Below are positions 13,537-13,582 of a stretch of DNA of 13,582 bases, in pieces. The position numbers and the translations under genes are program-made. This stretch comes from Phytohabitans sp036906915 (GTDB lineage: Bacteria > Actinomycetota > Actinomycetes > Mycobacteriales > Micromonosporaceae), in the NCBI RefSeq assembly GCF_036906915.1, contig NZ_JBAKHX010000129.1:1-13582 (forward strand), given 5' to 3'. Within the stretch, counting starts at the first letter, position 1; every line of letters begins with the position of its first letter. Under the pieces are notes generated by a model. That model did no database searches and had not been told where the DNA came from. It was given only the letters and a program-made list of their open reading frames with translations.

Positions 13537-13582
13537 ATGGATCAAGGGCAAACGCACGTGGAAAACAGATCCAACCACGTGC
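13537..13582 (+). CDS. Start of a further gene, cut by the window edge
   Basis: An ATG at 13537 is preceded by AAGGAG (13525-13530) with 6 bases spacing, an excellent start site. The frame stays open to the window edge and gives MDQGQTHVENRSNHV, too little to identify. It has the same orientation as the monooxygenase operon and lies 71 bases after it, so it may belong to the same pathway. I make no functional call. Confidence 0.6.
   Translation, partial: MDQGQTHVENRSNHV

Overview
The window is very GC-rich, with strong third-position GC bias, actinobacterial gene families and a complete Cvn-type conservon. This points to a filamentous actinomycete, most likely of the Micromonosporaceae; the family assignment is an inference from gene style, not from a marker gene. 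Almost all the DNA is coding. No RNA gene, CRISPR array, integrase or insertion sequence was seen, and no gene-free stretch exceeds 300 bases.

Region 1 (1-3816, minus strand) is a four-gene conservon with overlapping genes, cvnA-cvnB-cvnC-cvnD: a nitrate/nitrite-sensing-type membrane histidine kinase, a roadblock/LC7 protein, a DUF742 protein and a Ras-like GTPase. Together these form a membrane-associated signalling complex resembling a prokaryotic GPCR/G-protein module. A plausible promoter lies in the 133-bp divergent gap upstream of cvnA.

Region 2 (3950-5435, plus strand) runs divergently from cvnA. It holds two tightly spaced unknown genes: a membrane-anchored protein and an acidic, repeat-containing protein. 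They share a C-terminal helical domain and look like diverged paralogues. A 15-bp perfect-stem terminator closes the unit.

Region 3 (5558-9905, plus strand) is a three-gene cassette: a secreted and membrane-tethered DUF4331 protein, a membrane-anchored TPR protein, and a NicO-family nickel/cobalt transporter with a histidine-rich loop. The last two genes overlap by ATGA. The 119-bp gap between the DUF4331 and TPR genes is unusually structured: a 30-bp repeat, a 12-bp palindrome and an 11-bp-stem hairpin. The same 30-bp repeat (29/30 identical) lies inside the cvnA coding sequence. The cassette looks like a cell-envelope system linked to metal handling, and its function is open.

Region 4 (9957-10340) is a small stand-alone VOC/glyoxalase-fold gene.

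Region 5 (10372-13465, plus strand) is a translationally coupled operon of a Baeyer-Villiger-type flavin monooxygenase, a short-chain dehydrogenase and an alpha/beta hydrolase. The logic is alcohol to ketone to ester to acid plus alcohol. It recalls the mymA-lipR-sadH neighbourhood of mycobacteria and cyclohexanol-type catabolic operons. Its promoter appears to give a leaderless transcript. A further gene starts at 13537 and runs off the right edge.
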